A stretch of DNA of 64,000 nucleotides from Acidobacteriota bacterium (GCA_017307505.1 JAFKEE010000024.1:124001-188000), one strand, 5' to 3'; shown: positions 35,299 to 44,868, counted from the first letter of the stretch. Numbers and translations: made by a program. The notes: generated from the sequence alone by a model not told the origin.

Positions 35299-36460
35299 GT
35301 ATAATTTCGCCTTTTACAATCCCACCAAGATTCTGTTCGGCAAGGGTCAGATTGCCTCCATTTCCAAGGAGATCCCGGCCACGGCCAAGGTGCTGATCAC
35401 CTATGGAGGCGGCAGCATCCACAAGAACGGCGTTTATGAGCAGGTGATGCAGGCCCTGGAAGGGCGGACGGTGCTTGAGTTCGGCGGCATCGAGCCGAAT
35501 CCGGAGTACGACACGCTGATGGGCGCCGTAGACCTGGCGCGGCGGGAGAAGGTCGATCTGCTGCTGGCTGTGGGCGGCGGATCGGTGCTGGATGGTACGA
35601 AGTTCATTGCCGCGGCGGTGCCGTTCGTCGGCGAACCCTGGGACATCCTGACGAAAGGCGCGGTGGTCGAGTCGGCGGTGCCGCTGGCGTCGGTGCTGAC
35701 GCTGCCGGCGACGGGCTCGGAATCGAATACGTTTGCGGTGATCAGCCGTCGTTCCACCGGGCAAAAACTCGCGTTCGGCTCCGTGCACTGTTATCCGAAA
35801 TTCGCGGTATTGGATCCGGAGACCACATTTTCTTTGCCCCAGCGGCAGGTGGCGAACGGGGTTGTTGACGCTTTCGTCCACACGCTGGAACAGTACATGA
35901 CCTTCCCGGTGCATGCGGAACTGAACGACCGGTTTGCGGAAGCGATTCTTCAGACGCTGATCGAGGTGGGTCCGAAAACGCTGGCCGAGCCGGCGAACTA
36001 CGATCTTCGGGCTACGTTCGTGTGGTCGGCGACGATGGCTTTGAACGGGCTGATTGGCAGCGGAGTGCCGCAGGACTGGGCGACACACATGATCGGGCAC
36101 GAGTTGACCGCGCTGTACGGAATCGACCATGCGCGGACTCTGGCAACGGTGGTCCCCCACCTTTTCCGGGTGCAGGCGAACGGCAAACGCGAAAAGCTAC
36201 TGCAGTTTGCCGAGCGGGTTTGGGGGATTCGGAAGGGATCGGACGAGGAGCGCTGTGAGGCGGCGATCCGGAAGACGGAAGATTTCTTCGAGTCGCTGGG
36301 ACTGCCGACGCGGCTGTCGCAGTATCCGGATGTGAAGCCCGAGACGCCCGCCCTGGTGGCGAAGCAACTGGAAAGCAACGGGGCGGTCAAGTTGGGCGAA
36401 CGTCAGGACATTACGCCCAAGACGGTGGAAGAGATCCTGGCGCGCAGCCTGGCCGCTTAG
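35297..36460 (+). CDS. iron-containing alcohol dehydrogenase, YqhD-like
   Basis: A 387-residue type III alcohol dehydrogenase reducing aldehydes with NADPH. FAFYNPTKILFGKGQI opens the protein, GGGS at about 95 binds the dinucleotide phosphate, and metal ligands appear in VVDAFVHTLEQYM (Asp, His) and GIDHARTLATVVPHLF (two His). Length equals E. coli YqhD (387). The stop overlaps the convergent SnoaL-like gene by 4 bases. Confidence 0.92.
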   Translation: MYNFAFYNPTKILFGKGQIASISKEIPATAKVLITYGGGSIHKNGVYEQVMQALEGRTVLEFGGIEPNPEYDTLMGAVDLARREKVDLLLAVGGGSVLDGTKFIAAAVPFVGEPWDILTKGAVVESAVPLASVLTLPATGSESNTFAVISRRSTGQKLAFGSVHCYPKFAVLDPETTFSLPQRQVANGVVDAFVHTLEQYMTFPVHAELNDRFAEAILQTLIEVGPKTLAEPANYDLRATFVWSATMALNGLIGSGVPQDWATHMIGHELTALYGIDHARTLATVVPHLFRVQANGKREKLLQFAERVWGIRKGSDEERCEAAIRKTEDFFESLGLPTRLSQYPDVKPETPALVAKQLESNGAVKLGERQDITPKTVEEILARSLAA

Positions 36461-36873
36461 CTTGTGTGATCGTGGATGATTTTCCAGCCGGCGGCGGTTT
36501 TGCGCAGCACCAGCGTGAAATGCCCGGATGCGTTGCCGCCACCGGCCTGGGTTCGCGTGAGATCGAAACGGCCGAGGACCAGAGCGGCTTCGGGGCTGAG
36601 CAACCGCACCTCCAACTCGCTGTAGCGCAGGGTACCCATGGCTTCGGGTGTGCCGTAGCTCTTGCGGTAGCGCTCCAGGACGGGCTTGTAGCCGCGGGTG
36701 ACGCCAGCGCGGCCGGTGAAGGTGATGTCCGGGGAATCCAGGTAGGTGGTCATGAATTCCTCGAGATTGCCGCGATTCCAGGCTTCGGACTGCTTCTGCA
36801 GGGCGGCGGTGACGTCGTCCTGCGCGAAGAGCAGCGAAGAAGCAGCCAACAGACACAAAACTAAAAGCCGCAT
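36457..36873 (-). CDS. secreted SnoaL-like (DUF4440) protein
   Basis: A 138-residue protein with a signal peptide (1-17, ending LLFA-Q). The NTF2-like cone fold is indicated by QSEAWNRGNLEEFMTTYLDSPDITF (split helix and strand), YRKSYGTPEAMG, LVLGRFDLTR and the closing WKIIHDHTS. Such proteins bind or isomerise small molecules, or are catalytically silent. Exported members are common in Acidobacteria and Bacteroidetes. Role not determined. Confidence 0.85.
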   Translation of the reverse strand: MRLLVLCLLAASSLLFAQDDVTAALQKQSEAWNRGNLEEFMTTYLDSPDITFTGRAGVTRGYKPVLERYRKSYGTPEAMGTLRYSELEVRLLSPEAALVLGRFDLTRTQAGGGNASGHFTLVLRKTAAGWKIIHDHTS

Positions 36874-36879
36874 GGCTAA

Positions 36880-37899
36880 TTAGAGTATCAGCATGCAGTC
36901 GCCGTAGGAGAAGAAGCGGTAGCGCTGTTCGACGGCGTGACGGTAAGCGGCCAGCATTAAATCCTTGCCTCCAAACGCGGCCACGAGCAGGATGAGGCTG
37001 GATTTTGGCAGGTGGAAATTCGTGAGCATGGCATCCACACCGAGGAACTCGCTGCCTGGATAGAGGAATATGTTCGTTTCACCGGACTGGGGGTGGAAGC
37101 CTCCGTTGCGGCTGGCGGTTTCGATGGTGCGCACGGCGGTGGTCCCGACGGCGATCCGGCGGGTGGCCCTGGCGATGACCTCCGCATTGGGTGGACTGAT
37201 TTCGTATTGTTCCGTATGAAGGCGGTTCTGCTCCACCTCGTCGAACGTGAGGGGCTGGAAGGTGCCAAGGCCCACATGGAGGGTCACTTTGGCGATTTCG
37301 GCGCCGGCCGCACGGCAGGCATCTAGAACTTCCGGAGTGAAGTGCAAACCGGCGGTGGGGGCAGCGACGGATCCGGGCTTTTCCGCGAATACGGTCTGGT
37401 AGCGATCCCGGTCAGCCGGCTGGTCGGCCCGGTGAATATACGGCGGCAGGGGCACGTGGCCGTTGGCTTCGAGTTCCGCGTCGAGATTCCCGTTGCAGGT
37501 GAATTTCAGCAGGCGTTCGCCCCGATCGCGAGTTTCGAGGATTTCCGCGAACAAACGGGGCGTGATGTAGACGCGTGTGCCGATGTGGAGGTGGCGGCCG
37601 GGGCGGGCGAGGGCGGACCAGACGAGGCGGTCAGAGGACTCGGGCCGGAGAAGAAACAGTTCGACCTGGCGGTCGTAGCCGATCTTCTTGCCGAAGATGC
37701 GGGACGGGAAAACGCGGGTATCATTGAGAATTAAGCAATCGCCGGGGCCCAGGTGTGCCGGCAGGTCGCGAAATGAAGCGTCATGAAACGTTCCGGCTTG
37801 CCGGTCGACGACGAGCATCCTGGCGGCGGAGCGATCGGCAAGCGGCTCCTGCGCCACCAGTTCGTCGGGCAATTGATAGTCGAATTCTGATAACTGCAT
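36880..37899 (-). CDS. queA: S-adenosylmethionine:tRNA ribosyltransferase-isomerase
   Basis: A 339-residue enzyme that adds epoxyqueuosine from SAM to preQ1-t[23 protein letters not shown] is the conserved start and fixes ATG 37899; the longer upstream frame would run antisense into tsa[11 protein letters not shown]-like [13 protein letters not shown] and [18 protein letters not shown] are strongly conserved. Length is normal (about 340). It is divergent from tsaD. Confidence 0.96.
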   Translation of the reverse strand: MQLSEFDYQLPDELVAQEPLADRSAARMLVVDRQAGTFHDASFRDLPAHLGPGDCLILNDTRVFPSRIFGKKIGYDRQVELFLLRPESSDRLVWSALARPGRHLHIGTRVYITPRLFAEILETRDRGERLLKFTCNGNLDAELEANGHVPLPPYIHRADQPADRDRYQTVFAEKPGSVAAPTAGLHFTPEVLDACRAAGAEIAKVTLHVGLGTFQPLTFDEVEQNRLHTEQYEISPPNAEVIARATRRIAVGTTAVRTIETASRNGGFHPQSGETNIFLYPGSEFLGVDAMLTNFHLPKSSLILLVAAFGGKDLMLAAYRHAVEQRYRFFSYGDCMLIL

Positions 37900-37960
37900 A
37901 AAAAGGCGAGCGAAAAAAATAAACCTCGCTGCGAATAATATACCCATTTGCGGAGCCATT

Positions 37961-39040
37961 GTGCGAATCCTGGGAATCGAAAGTTCGTGTGACGAGACGG
38001 CGGCGGCCATCGTGACGTCGGAAGGAGAGCTGACGGCGAGTGTCATTGCGTCGCAAATCGACACGCATGGCAAGTACGGCGGAGTGGTGCCGGAGCTGGC
38101 TTCGCGCGAGCATTTACGGTCGATCGGGCCGGTGGTGCGAGGCGCTCTGGAGCAGGCCCGGCTGGGCTGGCAGGATATCGATGCCATCGCAGTGACGGCC
38201 GGCCCGGGGTTGGTGGGGTCGCTGCTGGTGGGGCTCACCTATGCGAAGGCCGTATGCCTGGTGCGCGGGTTGCCGCTGATTGGCGTGAATCACATCGAAG
38301 GCCACATTCACGCGGTGCTGCTGGAGGTTCGGCAGTGCGGCGCTGAAGTGGAATTGCCCGCGCTTGCACTGGTAGCCAGCGGCGGCCACACGCATTTGTT
38401 CGAGGTCAGCGAGCGGATGACCTACCGGCTGTTGGGCAAGACGCGCGACGACGCAGCGGGTGAGGCGTACGACAAGGTCGCGAAGCTGCTTGGCTTCGGC
38501 TATCCGGGCGGTCCTGTACTGGATAAATTAGCTCCGTATGGCGATGCCGATGCGCTGGCGCTGCCCCTCTCGAAGATGAAGGGCAATGCCCTGGACTTCA
38601 GCTTTAGCGGATTGAAGACCGCGATGCTGCGTTGGGCTCAGGCGCAAGAAATGGAAGGCGAGATTGTGGCAAGGCGCGCGCTGCTGAAACTGCACCCGCA
38701 TCCGACGGTGGAGCAGTGGCTGGCCGTGACCCCGCAGACCACGCTGGATGCGGTGGCGGCGTTCCAACGGGTTGTGGTCGAGGAGTTGCTGCGCCGTGTG
38801 GGACGTGCCGTGGAAGAGACAGCCGCGCGGTCTGTGATTATTTCGGGCGGCGTGGCCTGCAACGCGGGCCTGCGGGCGTCGGCGCAATCCGGACGATTGA
38901 TGTGCCCGGTGTATTTTCCGGCTCCGCATCTGTCGACGGACAACGCGGCGATGATCGCGGCGGCGGCCGTGCCGAGGTTGCTGCGCGGCGAGTTCGACGA
39001 TCTCACCTTAAAGGCGCAAGCTAACCTCACGCTCGCCTAA
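37961..39040 (+). CDS. tsaD: tRNA N6-threonylcarbamoyladenosine transferase subunit
   Basis: A 359-residue ASKHA-fold enzyme that forms t6A37 in ANN-decoding tRNAs, with TsaB, TsaC and Tsa[16 protein letters not shown] opens it, NHIEGHIHA (about 111-119) gives the two iron-binding His, and [20 protein letters not shown] follow. The GTG at 37961 begins the family-typical MRILGIE. It is divergent from queA with an AT-rich spacer holding TAATAT (37936-37941), a possible -10. Confidence 0.96.
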   Translation: MRILGIESSCDETAAAIVTSEGELTASVIASQIDTHGKYGGVVPELASREHLRSIGPVVRGALEQARLGWQDIDAIAVTAGPGLVGSLLVGLTYAKAVCLVRGLPLIGVNHIEGHIHAVLLEVRQCGAEVELPALALVASGGHTHLFEVSERMTYRLLGKTRDDAAGEAYDKVAKLLGFGYPGGPVLDKLAPYGDADALALPLSKMKGNALDFSFSGLKTAMLRWAQAQEMEGEIVARRALLKLHPHPTVEQWLAVTPQTTLDAVAAFQRVVVEELLRRVGRAVEETAARSVIISGGVACNAGLRASAQSGRLMCPVYFPAPHLSTDNAAMIAAAAVPRLLRGEFDDLTLKAQANLTLA

Positions 39041-39088
39041 GTGCGGGTGGCAAGGGTCGGATAGAATCGAGGGCTGAGGAGCCCACAC

Positions 39089-41023
39089 TTGCGACTACCC
39101 GGACTTGTCCTGTTTTGTGCATTGCCGCTATGCGCCGGCGTTACGAGCGTCAGTGTCGTCGAGAGAAGCGACGTTCTCGGCGGGCAATCGACAGGGCCGG
39201 CCGGGCCCTATGAACGGATCATCGCCAAGGTTCAGTTCGCACTGGATCCCAAGCTGCCACAGAACAAGGCCGTGCATGACCTGAACCTGGCTCCACGGAA
39301 CGAGCAGGGGCTGGTGGAGTTCACGGCGGACCTTTACGTCCTGAAGCCGCGCGATCCGGCCAAGGGCAACGGTACGGTGCTGTTCGAGGTGGCGAATCGA
39401 GGCGGCAAGGGGATGCTGTCGCGCTTCAACTACGCCAAGGGCTCGTCGGATCCGCGCACCGAAGAAGAGTTTGGGGACAGGAATCTTCTGGAGCAAGGCT
39501 ACACGCTGATGTGGCTGGGCTGGCAGTGGGATACGCCGCCGGGCGAGCATCTGCTGCGGCTGGATAGTCCCATTGCCCTGGAGAACGGACAGGTGATCCG
39601 CGGTGTGGTGCGGTCAGAGTTCATCCCGGACTCCCGGACCAACATGATGGCATTGTCCGATCGCAGGCACGCGACGTATCCGGCGGTAAGCCCCGCGGTG
39701 ACGTTGACGGTCCGGCCCACGGTGTTGGGCGCCCGGAGAACGATTCCGGTCTCGGAATGGAAGTTCAATGGGGACCGCACGGCGATCGAGATGGAGTCCG
39801 GCTTCCAGCCGGGCCAGATCTACGAGGTGGTGTACCAGGCAGAGAATCCGCGGATTGAGGGGTTGGGGCTGGCGGCGGTACGGGACGCGATTTCGTTCAT
39901 GAAGTATGGCGGCCCGGAGACGCTGCTGGCCGACCAGCGGCGGTTTATCAAGCGGTCCATCGGATTCGGCATCTCGCAAAGCGGGCGCTTTCTGCGGACC
40001 TTCCTCTACTTCGGCCTCAATGAGGACGAGAAGGGGCGGAAAGTCTTTGACGGGGTCTGGGCGGATGTGGGGGGCGCAGGCCGGGGCAGCTTCAACTTCC
40101 GGTTCGGCCAGGCGTCGCGAGATGGGTACGCGCACTTCAATACGCTGTATCCAACCGATGTCTTCCCGTTCACGGACGTGCCGCAGGTCGATCCTGAGAC
40201 AAACAAACCGAATGGGCTGCTGATGGGTGTGAGCGCGGCGACGATGCCGAAGATCTTCTACACGAATGGCTCGTGGGAGTACTGGAACAGGTGCGCCGCC
40301 CTGATTCACGTGAGCGTGGACGGGAAGATGGACGCTCCCATGTCGCCGGATACGCGGCTGTACGTGGTTTCCGGTTCCCAGCACGGTCCGGGGCGGCTGC
40401 CGACGGCGGCTGCGGGTGCGCAGTATCCCTTAAACCCGAACGACCACCGGCCGCTGCAGCGGGCGCTGCTGGACGCGATGCAAGCCTGGATCAAGGATGG
40501 CAAGCAGCCTCCGGCTTCGCAGTATCCGCTCATCACGGAAGGGCAACTGGTGCGGCCGGACAAGGTGGCCTGGCCGAAGTCGATGAAGGCGGCACTGCCG
40601 GAGCATCCGAAGGTGGCCTACAACGTCTCCTATGGGCCGGACTGGGAGACGACGGGCGTGATCACGACAGAACCGCCGAAAGTGGGAAAGCCCTTCCCCG
40701 TACTGGTGCCCCAGGTGGATGCGGACGGCAATGAGCTGGGCGGAATCCGGATGCCGGAGGTGGCAGTGCCGCTGGGGGTATTTACCGGGTGGAACATGAG
40801 GACGGCGGCCGCGGGGGCTCCGAAAGAGATGGCGCCGACACTGGGGTCGTTCTTTGCGTTCGACAAGGAGGCGATCAGACGGCGGTATGGGAGTAAGGAC
40901 GAATACCTGAAGAGGGTTGGAGCGGAGGCGGACAAGCTGGTGAAGTCGCGCTTTTTGCTGGAGAGGGATCGCCAGCGGGTTGTCGAGCATGCGGCGGCGC
41001 TTTGGGCGTTCGTCGAAAAGTAG
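39089..41023 (+). CDS. secreted alpha/beta hydrolase domain protein
   Basis: A 644-residue protein from TTG 39089, where GAGGAG sits in a small hairpin loop at 39071-39084. A signal peptide covers 1-17 (ending LCAG-V). The sequence matches the Abhydrolase_10 domain: NGTVLFEVANRGGKGML, LWLGWQWDTPPGEHLLRL (MWLGWQWD here), GISQSGRFLRTFLYFG (Ser nucleophile) and VSGSQHGPGRLP (likely His). It is probably a periplasmic or external esterase. A -10-like TAGAAT lies at 39062-39067. No operon partner. Confidence 0.85.
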   Translation: MRLPGLVLFCALPLCAGVTSVSVVERSDVLGGQSTGPAGPYERIIAKVQFALDPKLPQNKAVHDLNLAPRNEQGLVEFTADLYVLKPRDPAKGNGTVLFEVANRGGKGMLSRFNYAKGSSDPRTEEEFGDRNLLEQGYTLMWLGWQWDTPPGEHLLRLDSPIALENGQVIRGVVRSEFIPDSRTNMMALSDRRHATYPAVSPAVTLTVRPTVLGARRTIPVSEWKFNGDRTAIEMESGFQPGQIYEVVYQAENPRIEGLGLAAVRDAISFMKYGGPETLLADQRRFIKRSIGFGISQSGRFLRTFLYFGLNEDEKGRKVFDGVWADVGGAGRGSFNFRFGQASRDGYAHFNTLYPTDVFPFTDVPQVDPETNKPNGLLMGVSAATMPKIFYTNGSWEYWNRCAALIHVSVDGKMDAPMSPDTRLYVVSGSQHGPGRLPTAAAGAQYPLNPNDHRPLQRALLDAMQAWIKDGKQPPASQYPLITEGQLVRPDKVAWPKSMKAALPEHPKVAYNVSYGPDWETTGVITTEPPKVGKPFPVLVPQVDADGNELGGIRMPEVAVPLGVFTGWNMRTAAAGAPKEMAPTLGSFFAFDKEAIRRRYGSKDEYLKRVGAEADKLVKSRFLLERDRQRVVEHAAALWAFVEK

Positions 41024-41046
41024 CCGGGACGGTACACTAAAAGTTT

Positions 41047-41880
41047 ATGGGTATGCCTCCGCAGAATGAAGCTCCTAAGATGCCTATCGAAGGCGTCAGG
41101 AATCTGATCACGATCGGCTCCGGCAAAGGAGGCGTGGGCAAAACCACGGTCTCAGTGAATCTGGCCATTGCGCTGGCACGCCTGGGCCAAAAGGTGGGCC
41201 TGTTGGACGCCGACGTGTACGGCCCCAATGTGCCGCTGATGATGGGGATCCATGACACGCCCTACGCCGTGGAGAACCGGATCCAGCCGCTGGATCAGCA
41301 TGGTGTGAAGCTGATGTCGATGGGGTTCCTGAATCCCGGCGACAAGCCCCTGATCTGGCGTGGACCGATGCTGCACAGCGTCATGCAGCAGTTCATGCGC
41401 CAGGTGGACTGGGGCGAGCTGGACTTTCTGTTGATCGACCTGCCGCCTGGTACGGGCGATGTCGCGTTGAGCCTGATCCAGACCGCGCCGATCACGGGCT
41501 CCATTGTCGTGAGCACGCCGTCGGAGGTCGCGCTGGAGGATGGCCGGAAAGCGGTGCTGATGTTCCGCCAGGTGAAGGTCGAGCTGCTCGGCCTGGTGGA
41601 GAATATGAGCTACCTGATTGTCCCGGAAACAGGCCAGAAGGTGGACATCTTTGGCCAAGGCGGCGGGCGGCGGACCGCGGAAGCGATGGACATTCCGTTC
41701 CTGGGTGAACTCCCGTTGAACCCGCAGGTGCGGATCGGCGGCGACACGGGGCGGCCGATTGCTTTGCTGGGCGAGCAGGATCCGCAGGCCGAAGGGTTCT
41801 ATGCGATTGCCAGGAAGGTGATTGAGCGGTGCAGCGCGGGCCCGCTCAGGAAGGCACCTTCGTTCTCGATTGAAGAGTAA
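41047..41880 (+). CDS. mrp: Mrp/NBP35-type P-loop ATPase lacking the CxxC motif
   Basis: A 277-residue Fe-S carrier-type ATPase. The deviant Walker A GSGKGGVGKTT (about 22-32), switch I DADVYGPNVP, and LIDLPPGTGD are intact. In Mrp/ApbC the region after NMSY reads CPxC and holds the transferable Fe-S cluster; here it is NMSYLIVPETGQKVDIFG, with no Cys. The N-terminal MIP18-like domain of many Mrp proteins is also missing. ATP binding is secure but Fe-S scaffold function is doubtful. Confidence 0.92.
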   Translation: MGMPPQNEAPKMPIEGVRNLITIGSGKGGVGKTTVSVNLAIALARLGQKVGLLDADVYGPNVPLMMGIHDTPYAVENRIQPLDQHGVKLMSMGFLNPGDKPLIWRGPMLHSVMQQFMRQVDWGELDFLLIDLPPGTGDVALSLIQTAPITGSIVVSTPSEVALEDGRKAVLMFRQVKVELLGLVENMSYLIVPETGQKVDIFGQGGGRRTAEAMDIPFLGELPLNPQVRIGGDTGRPIALLGEQDPQAEGFYAIARKVIERCSAGPLRKAPSFSIEE

Positions 41881-41888
41881 GGCGGGCA

Positions 41889-41918
41889 TGTACCATGGAA
41901 GGCGATTGCCATGGTACA
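41889..41918 (+). promoter_or_regulatory. hairpin covering the creatininase-family start codon
   Basis: TGTACCATGG and CCATGGTACA form a 10-base perfect inverted repeat around a 10-base loop AAGGCGATTG. The start ATG (41911) lies in the right arm and the only Shine-Dalgarno-like AAGG in the loop. Confidence 0.6.
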
Positions 41919-42747
41919 CAGACTCGCCGCAATTGTCTTTCTGGCCGCGCTGACCCTGCCGGCCCAGTCCACCCGTGAACTGAACGACCTGAACTGGATG
42001 GAGTACCGCCGGCTGGTTCCGGCGCAAATCCAGACCGTATTGCTGCCCACCGGTACGGTGGAGGCTCACGGTGTGGTCAACAATGGGGCCGACAATACGG
42101 CTCCACTGGCCCTGGCGCGGGCGATGGCTCCGAAGCTCAACGCGCTGGTGGCGCCGCCGCTGAACTACGGAGTGACGGGCAGCCTGGATGGGTATGCCGG
42201 GACGTTCCAGATCTCCGAGGCGGCTTACCGCGCGTTCGTGGCCGATATCCTCACCGGCCTGGCCCGCAACGGGTTCCGCAACATCATCGTGATCAACGGG
42301 CATGGCGGACCACAGACGGCGATTCTGAACGACGTCGCAGAGAAGGTGGGCCGCGAGCAGCGGGTAAGGATGCTGGTGACGAACTGGTGGGCAATCTGTA
42401 GCGACGTCACGTTGAAGGTCTTCGGAGAAGATGGCGGGCATGCGGGCTGGAACGAGACGGCATTTATCCAGGCCATCGACGAGAAACTGGTGCATCCGGA
42501 ACTGTACTCAAAAGACCTGGAGACACCGCGTCCGGCGGCTGGAACATGGGCTGCGTATCCATTCCCAACCCCAGTGATCCTGTATCAGCCCGGGCAGGGC
42601 TCGGTCCGGTTCGACAAGGCCAAGGCTTCCGTTTATTTCCAGGCGGTGGTAGAACGGATGGCAGACTTGGTCAAAGGGATTATCGAAAAATGGGACAAAG
42701 CTGGGCTCTATCAAGACGCACGTTCGGGGGCGTTGCCTCCGCGCTGA
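41911..42747 (+). CDS. secreted creatininase-family amidohydrolase
   Basis: A 278-residue protein with a signal peptide (1-19, ending TLPA-Q). Metal ligands of the creatininase family are visible: Glu and His in GTVEAHG (about 50-53), Asp in GADNTAP, His in INGHGGPQTAIL, Glu in GHAGWNETAF. Most relatives are cytoplasmic; the leader here moves it to the periplasm. It starts inside a hairpin and its last 58 bases overlap the aminotransferase gene in another frame. Confidence 0.88.
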   Translation: MVHRLAAIVFLAALTLPAQSTRELNDLNWMEYRRLVPAQIQTVLLPTGTVEAHGVVNNGADNTAPLALARAMAPKLNALVAPPLNYGVTGSLDGYAGTFQISEAAYRAFVADILTGLARNGFRNIIVINGHGGPQTAILNDVAEKVGREQRVRMLVTNWWAICSDVTLKVFGEDGGHAGWNETAFIQAIDEKLVHPELYSKDLETPRPAAGTWAAYPFPTPVILYQPGQGSVRFDKAKASVYFQAVVERMADLVKGIIEKWDKAGLYQDARSGALPPR

Positions 42748-43787
42748 CGATCCTTTCCGAATCCGCTCTGGCGCAGTTGAGCTTCGTGGGAGAACCCGCG
42801 GCCGACGCGGTGATGCTGAACGCGAATGAGAATCCGCTGGGGCCGTGTCCTGAAGCGTTGGAGGCCATGAATGGCATCCTGAAGCGCGGCGGGCGGTACC
42901 TGTTCGGCGAGACGGTTAAGTTGTCGCGCACGCTGGCGCACCAGGAAGGGCTGCCGGAAGACTGTGCGCGGGCGTTCGCAGGCTCGAGCGATCCGCTGCA
43001 CCGGACGGTGCTGGCATTCTGCTCGCCGGCGCGGAGTTTCGTGGTGGCGAACCCGGGCTATGAAGCGGGCGAGCGGGCGGCGGAGTTCATCGGGGCTCCG
43101 GTGCACCGGGTGCCGTTGACGAAGAGCTATGCGCACGATGTGAAGGCCATGCTGGCGGCGGGCGGCAGCAATGCGGGCGTCTTCTACCTCTGCAATCCGA
43201 ACAATCCCACGGGCACGCTGACCGGGCGCGAGGACATCGAGTATCTGGTGAAGAACAAGCCGGCCGGCAGCATTGTGATGATCGACGAAGCGTACATTCA
43301 CTTCAGCGATGCGAAGCCCTGCACGGACATGGTGTTGGCCGGCAAGGACGTGATTGTGTTGCGCACGTTCTCGAAGATCTATGGAATGGCCGGACTGCGC
43401 GCCGGGGCGGCGTTCGGGCGACCCGACCTGTTGGGCAAGATGATGGGCTTCGGGACGGGCTACACACCTTCCACGGGTATGGTAGGGGCTTCTGTCAGTC
43501 TTTCCGTGAAGGATCTGGTGCCGCAGAGGAAGAAGTACACGCAGGACGTACGGGAAGATGTGTTCTCGTGGATGACGCAGAAGGGCTACTCGTTTGTGCC
43601 TTCCGTGAGCAACAAGTTCATGGTGGATGTAAAGCGGCCGGCCCGGGATGTGATCGCGGCGATGGCGAAGCAGAACGTGTATGTAGGCCGTGCATGGCCC
43701 ATCTGGCCGACGCATGTTCGTGTGACGGTAGGCACCAGAGAAGAGATGGCGAAATTCAAAACGGCCTTCGCCCGGGTCATGGCGTAA
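42690..43787 (+). CDS. Tat-exported HisC-like PLP aminotransferase
   Basis: A 365-residue fold-type I aminotransferase. ATG 42690 gives MGQSWALSRRTFGGVASALTIL, 2 bases past a display limit so shown in part: SRRTFGGVAS is a twin-arginine signal. NANENPLGPCPEAL, NPNNPTGTL, the Asp of MIDEAYIHF and Lys229 in TFSKIYGMAGLRAG make the PLP site. It resembles histidinol-phosphate aminotransferase. Folding with PLP in the cytoplasm before Tat export would explain a periplasmic PLP enzyme. The gene starts within the creatininase gene. Confidence 0.88.
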   Translation: MGQSWALSRRTFGGVASALTILSESALAQLSFVGEPAADAVMLNANENPLGPCPEALEAMNGILKRGGRYLFGETVKLSRTLAHQEGLPEDCARAFAGSSDPLHRTVLAFCSPARSFVVANPGYEAGERAAEFIGAPVHRVPLTKSYAHDVKAMLAAGGSNAGVFYLCNPNNPTGTLTGREDIEYLVKNKPAGSIVMIDEAYIHFSDAKPCTDMVLAGKDVIVLRTFSKIYGMAGLRAGAAFGRPDLLGKMMGFGTGYTPSTGMVGASVSLSVKDLVPQRKKYTQDVREDVFSWMTQKGYSFVPSVSNKFMVDVKRPARDVIAAMAKQNVYVGRAWPIWPTHVRVTVGTREEMAKFKTAFARVMA

Positions 43788-43919
43788 GGAGTTTTACACT
43801 TCGAACACATTTCGAGCGCAGCGAACTATTCGTAGGTTTGATCCGTTTAATCAATTGAAGGCGGACGCGACGCAGAAACAAGCGTCCGGCTCACACTGAA
43901 CAAACTGGAGAAACAGACG

Positions 43920-44267
43920 ATGAAATCGCTGCGCTCGATGTGTGTTTACGCGGCCACGGCCGCGATGATGATGACTTCGATGGTGGCTTCCGCGGCCGCG
44001 CCGGAGGTCCGAGTGAACATCCCGTTCGACTTCGTTGCTTCGGGGCAGAAGATGCCGGCGGGGCAGTACAGCTTCGTGAACGAACCGTCGGCGCCCGTAC
44101 TGACGCTGCGTTCTTCGAATGGACCGGTGGCAATGGCGCTGGTGAGCTACAACGCGGGATCGATGGCCATCGCTACGGACCAGAAGAAGGTCAACCTCGT
44201 GTTCGAGAAGAAGAACGGGATCCATTACCTGAAGCAGATCAGGGAAGGCGTGCAGCGTTCCAAGTGA
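43920..44267 (+). CDS. secreted protein, tandem paralog 1
   Basis: A 115-residue protein with a signal peptide (1-22, ending in ASAAA). Mature part: VRVNIPFDFVASGQKMPAGQYSF, given here as its two halves VNIPFDFVAS and MPAGQYSF, then VLTLRSSNG and VNLVFEKKNGIHYLKQI. The IPF-F...PAG-Y pattern recurs in the next gene. GGAG precedes ATG by 10 bases, and a 7-base stem (43862-43888) sits in the leader. The family is not characterised. Confidence 0.78.
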   Translation: MKSLRSMCVYAATAAMMMTSMVASAAAPEVRVNIPFDFVASGQKMPAGQYSFVNEPSAPVLTLRSSNGPVAMALVSYNAGSMAIATDQKKVNLVFEKKNGIHYLKQIREGVQRSK

Positions 44268-44405
44268 AACAAATGACGCGGGTGTAAATTGCGCACCGTT
44301 GAGCGAACGAATTCACGGCGGATGCGTTCTTGAGACTAGAGGCGGGCCGCTGGGAAAGCGGCCCAGCCAGGAAAAGTAACGGAAGAAGAACGGAGAGACG
44401 TGACC

Positions 44406-44825
44406 ATGACTACTGGGAAGAGATTCACGATATTTGGTGCGATCGCGATGGTGATGTGTCTGACAATGGCGCTGCCCGCGTTCGGGGCAACGGCCCGGGT
44501 GAGCATCCCCTTCGCGTTCGAGGCCTCGACGGTTTCACTGCCGGCAGGTGAGTATCTGCTGGAGACATCGGATAGCGGCACCGTGCTTTTCCTGACCGGC
44601 AAAGAAGCGGGCAAGAATGCCATCATCGTAGCGCCGGCCGGGGAAGCGAAGTCGCGGTTTGAAGGCAAACTGGTGTTCGAGCATGTAGGTTCGACCTATC
44701 GCCTGGCGCAGGCGCAGGTGATTGGTGCGATCTCGGTGATGCGGATCCCCGCTACTCATGCCCAATTGCTGATGGCCAAGGATCAGCCGGCAGAGCGCAT
44801 CGAACTGGCTCTCAATCGTAAGTAA
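44406..44825 (+). CDS. secreted protein, tandem paralog 2
   Basis: A 139-residue protein with a signal peptide (about 1-26, ending PAFGA). It shares with its neighbour VSIPFAFEAS, LPAGEYLL, VLFLTG and KLVFEHVGSTYRLAQ, so the two are tandem duplicates that have diverged. ATG 44406 is preferred; GTG 44400 is 4 bases after GGAG. A hairpin (GGGCCGC/GCGGCCC, 44344-44364) precedes it. Ends at a strong terminator. Confidence 0.78.
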   Translation: MTTGKRFTIFGAIAMVMCLTMALPAFGATARVSIPFAFEASTVSLPAGEYLLETSDSGTVLFLTGKEAGKNAIIVAPAGEAKSRFEGKLVFEHVGSTYRLAQAQVIGAISVMRIPATHAQLLMAKDQPAERIELALNRK

Positions 44826-44868
44826 ACGTTGATTGAACTGAACGAAAGACCACTTCTCCTCCTCCTCT

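Noticed and set aside
44344-44364. GGGCCGC/GCGGCCC hairpin as terminator of the first paralog
   Set aside because: It is not followed by T residues and lies close to the next gene, so it is better seen as a leader hairpin.
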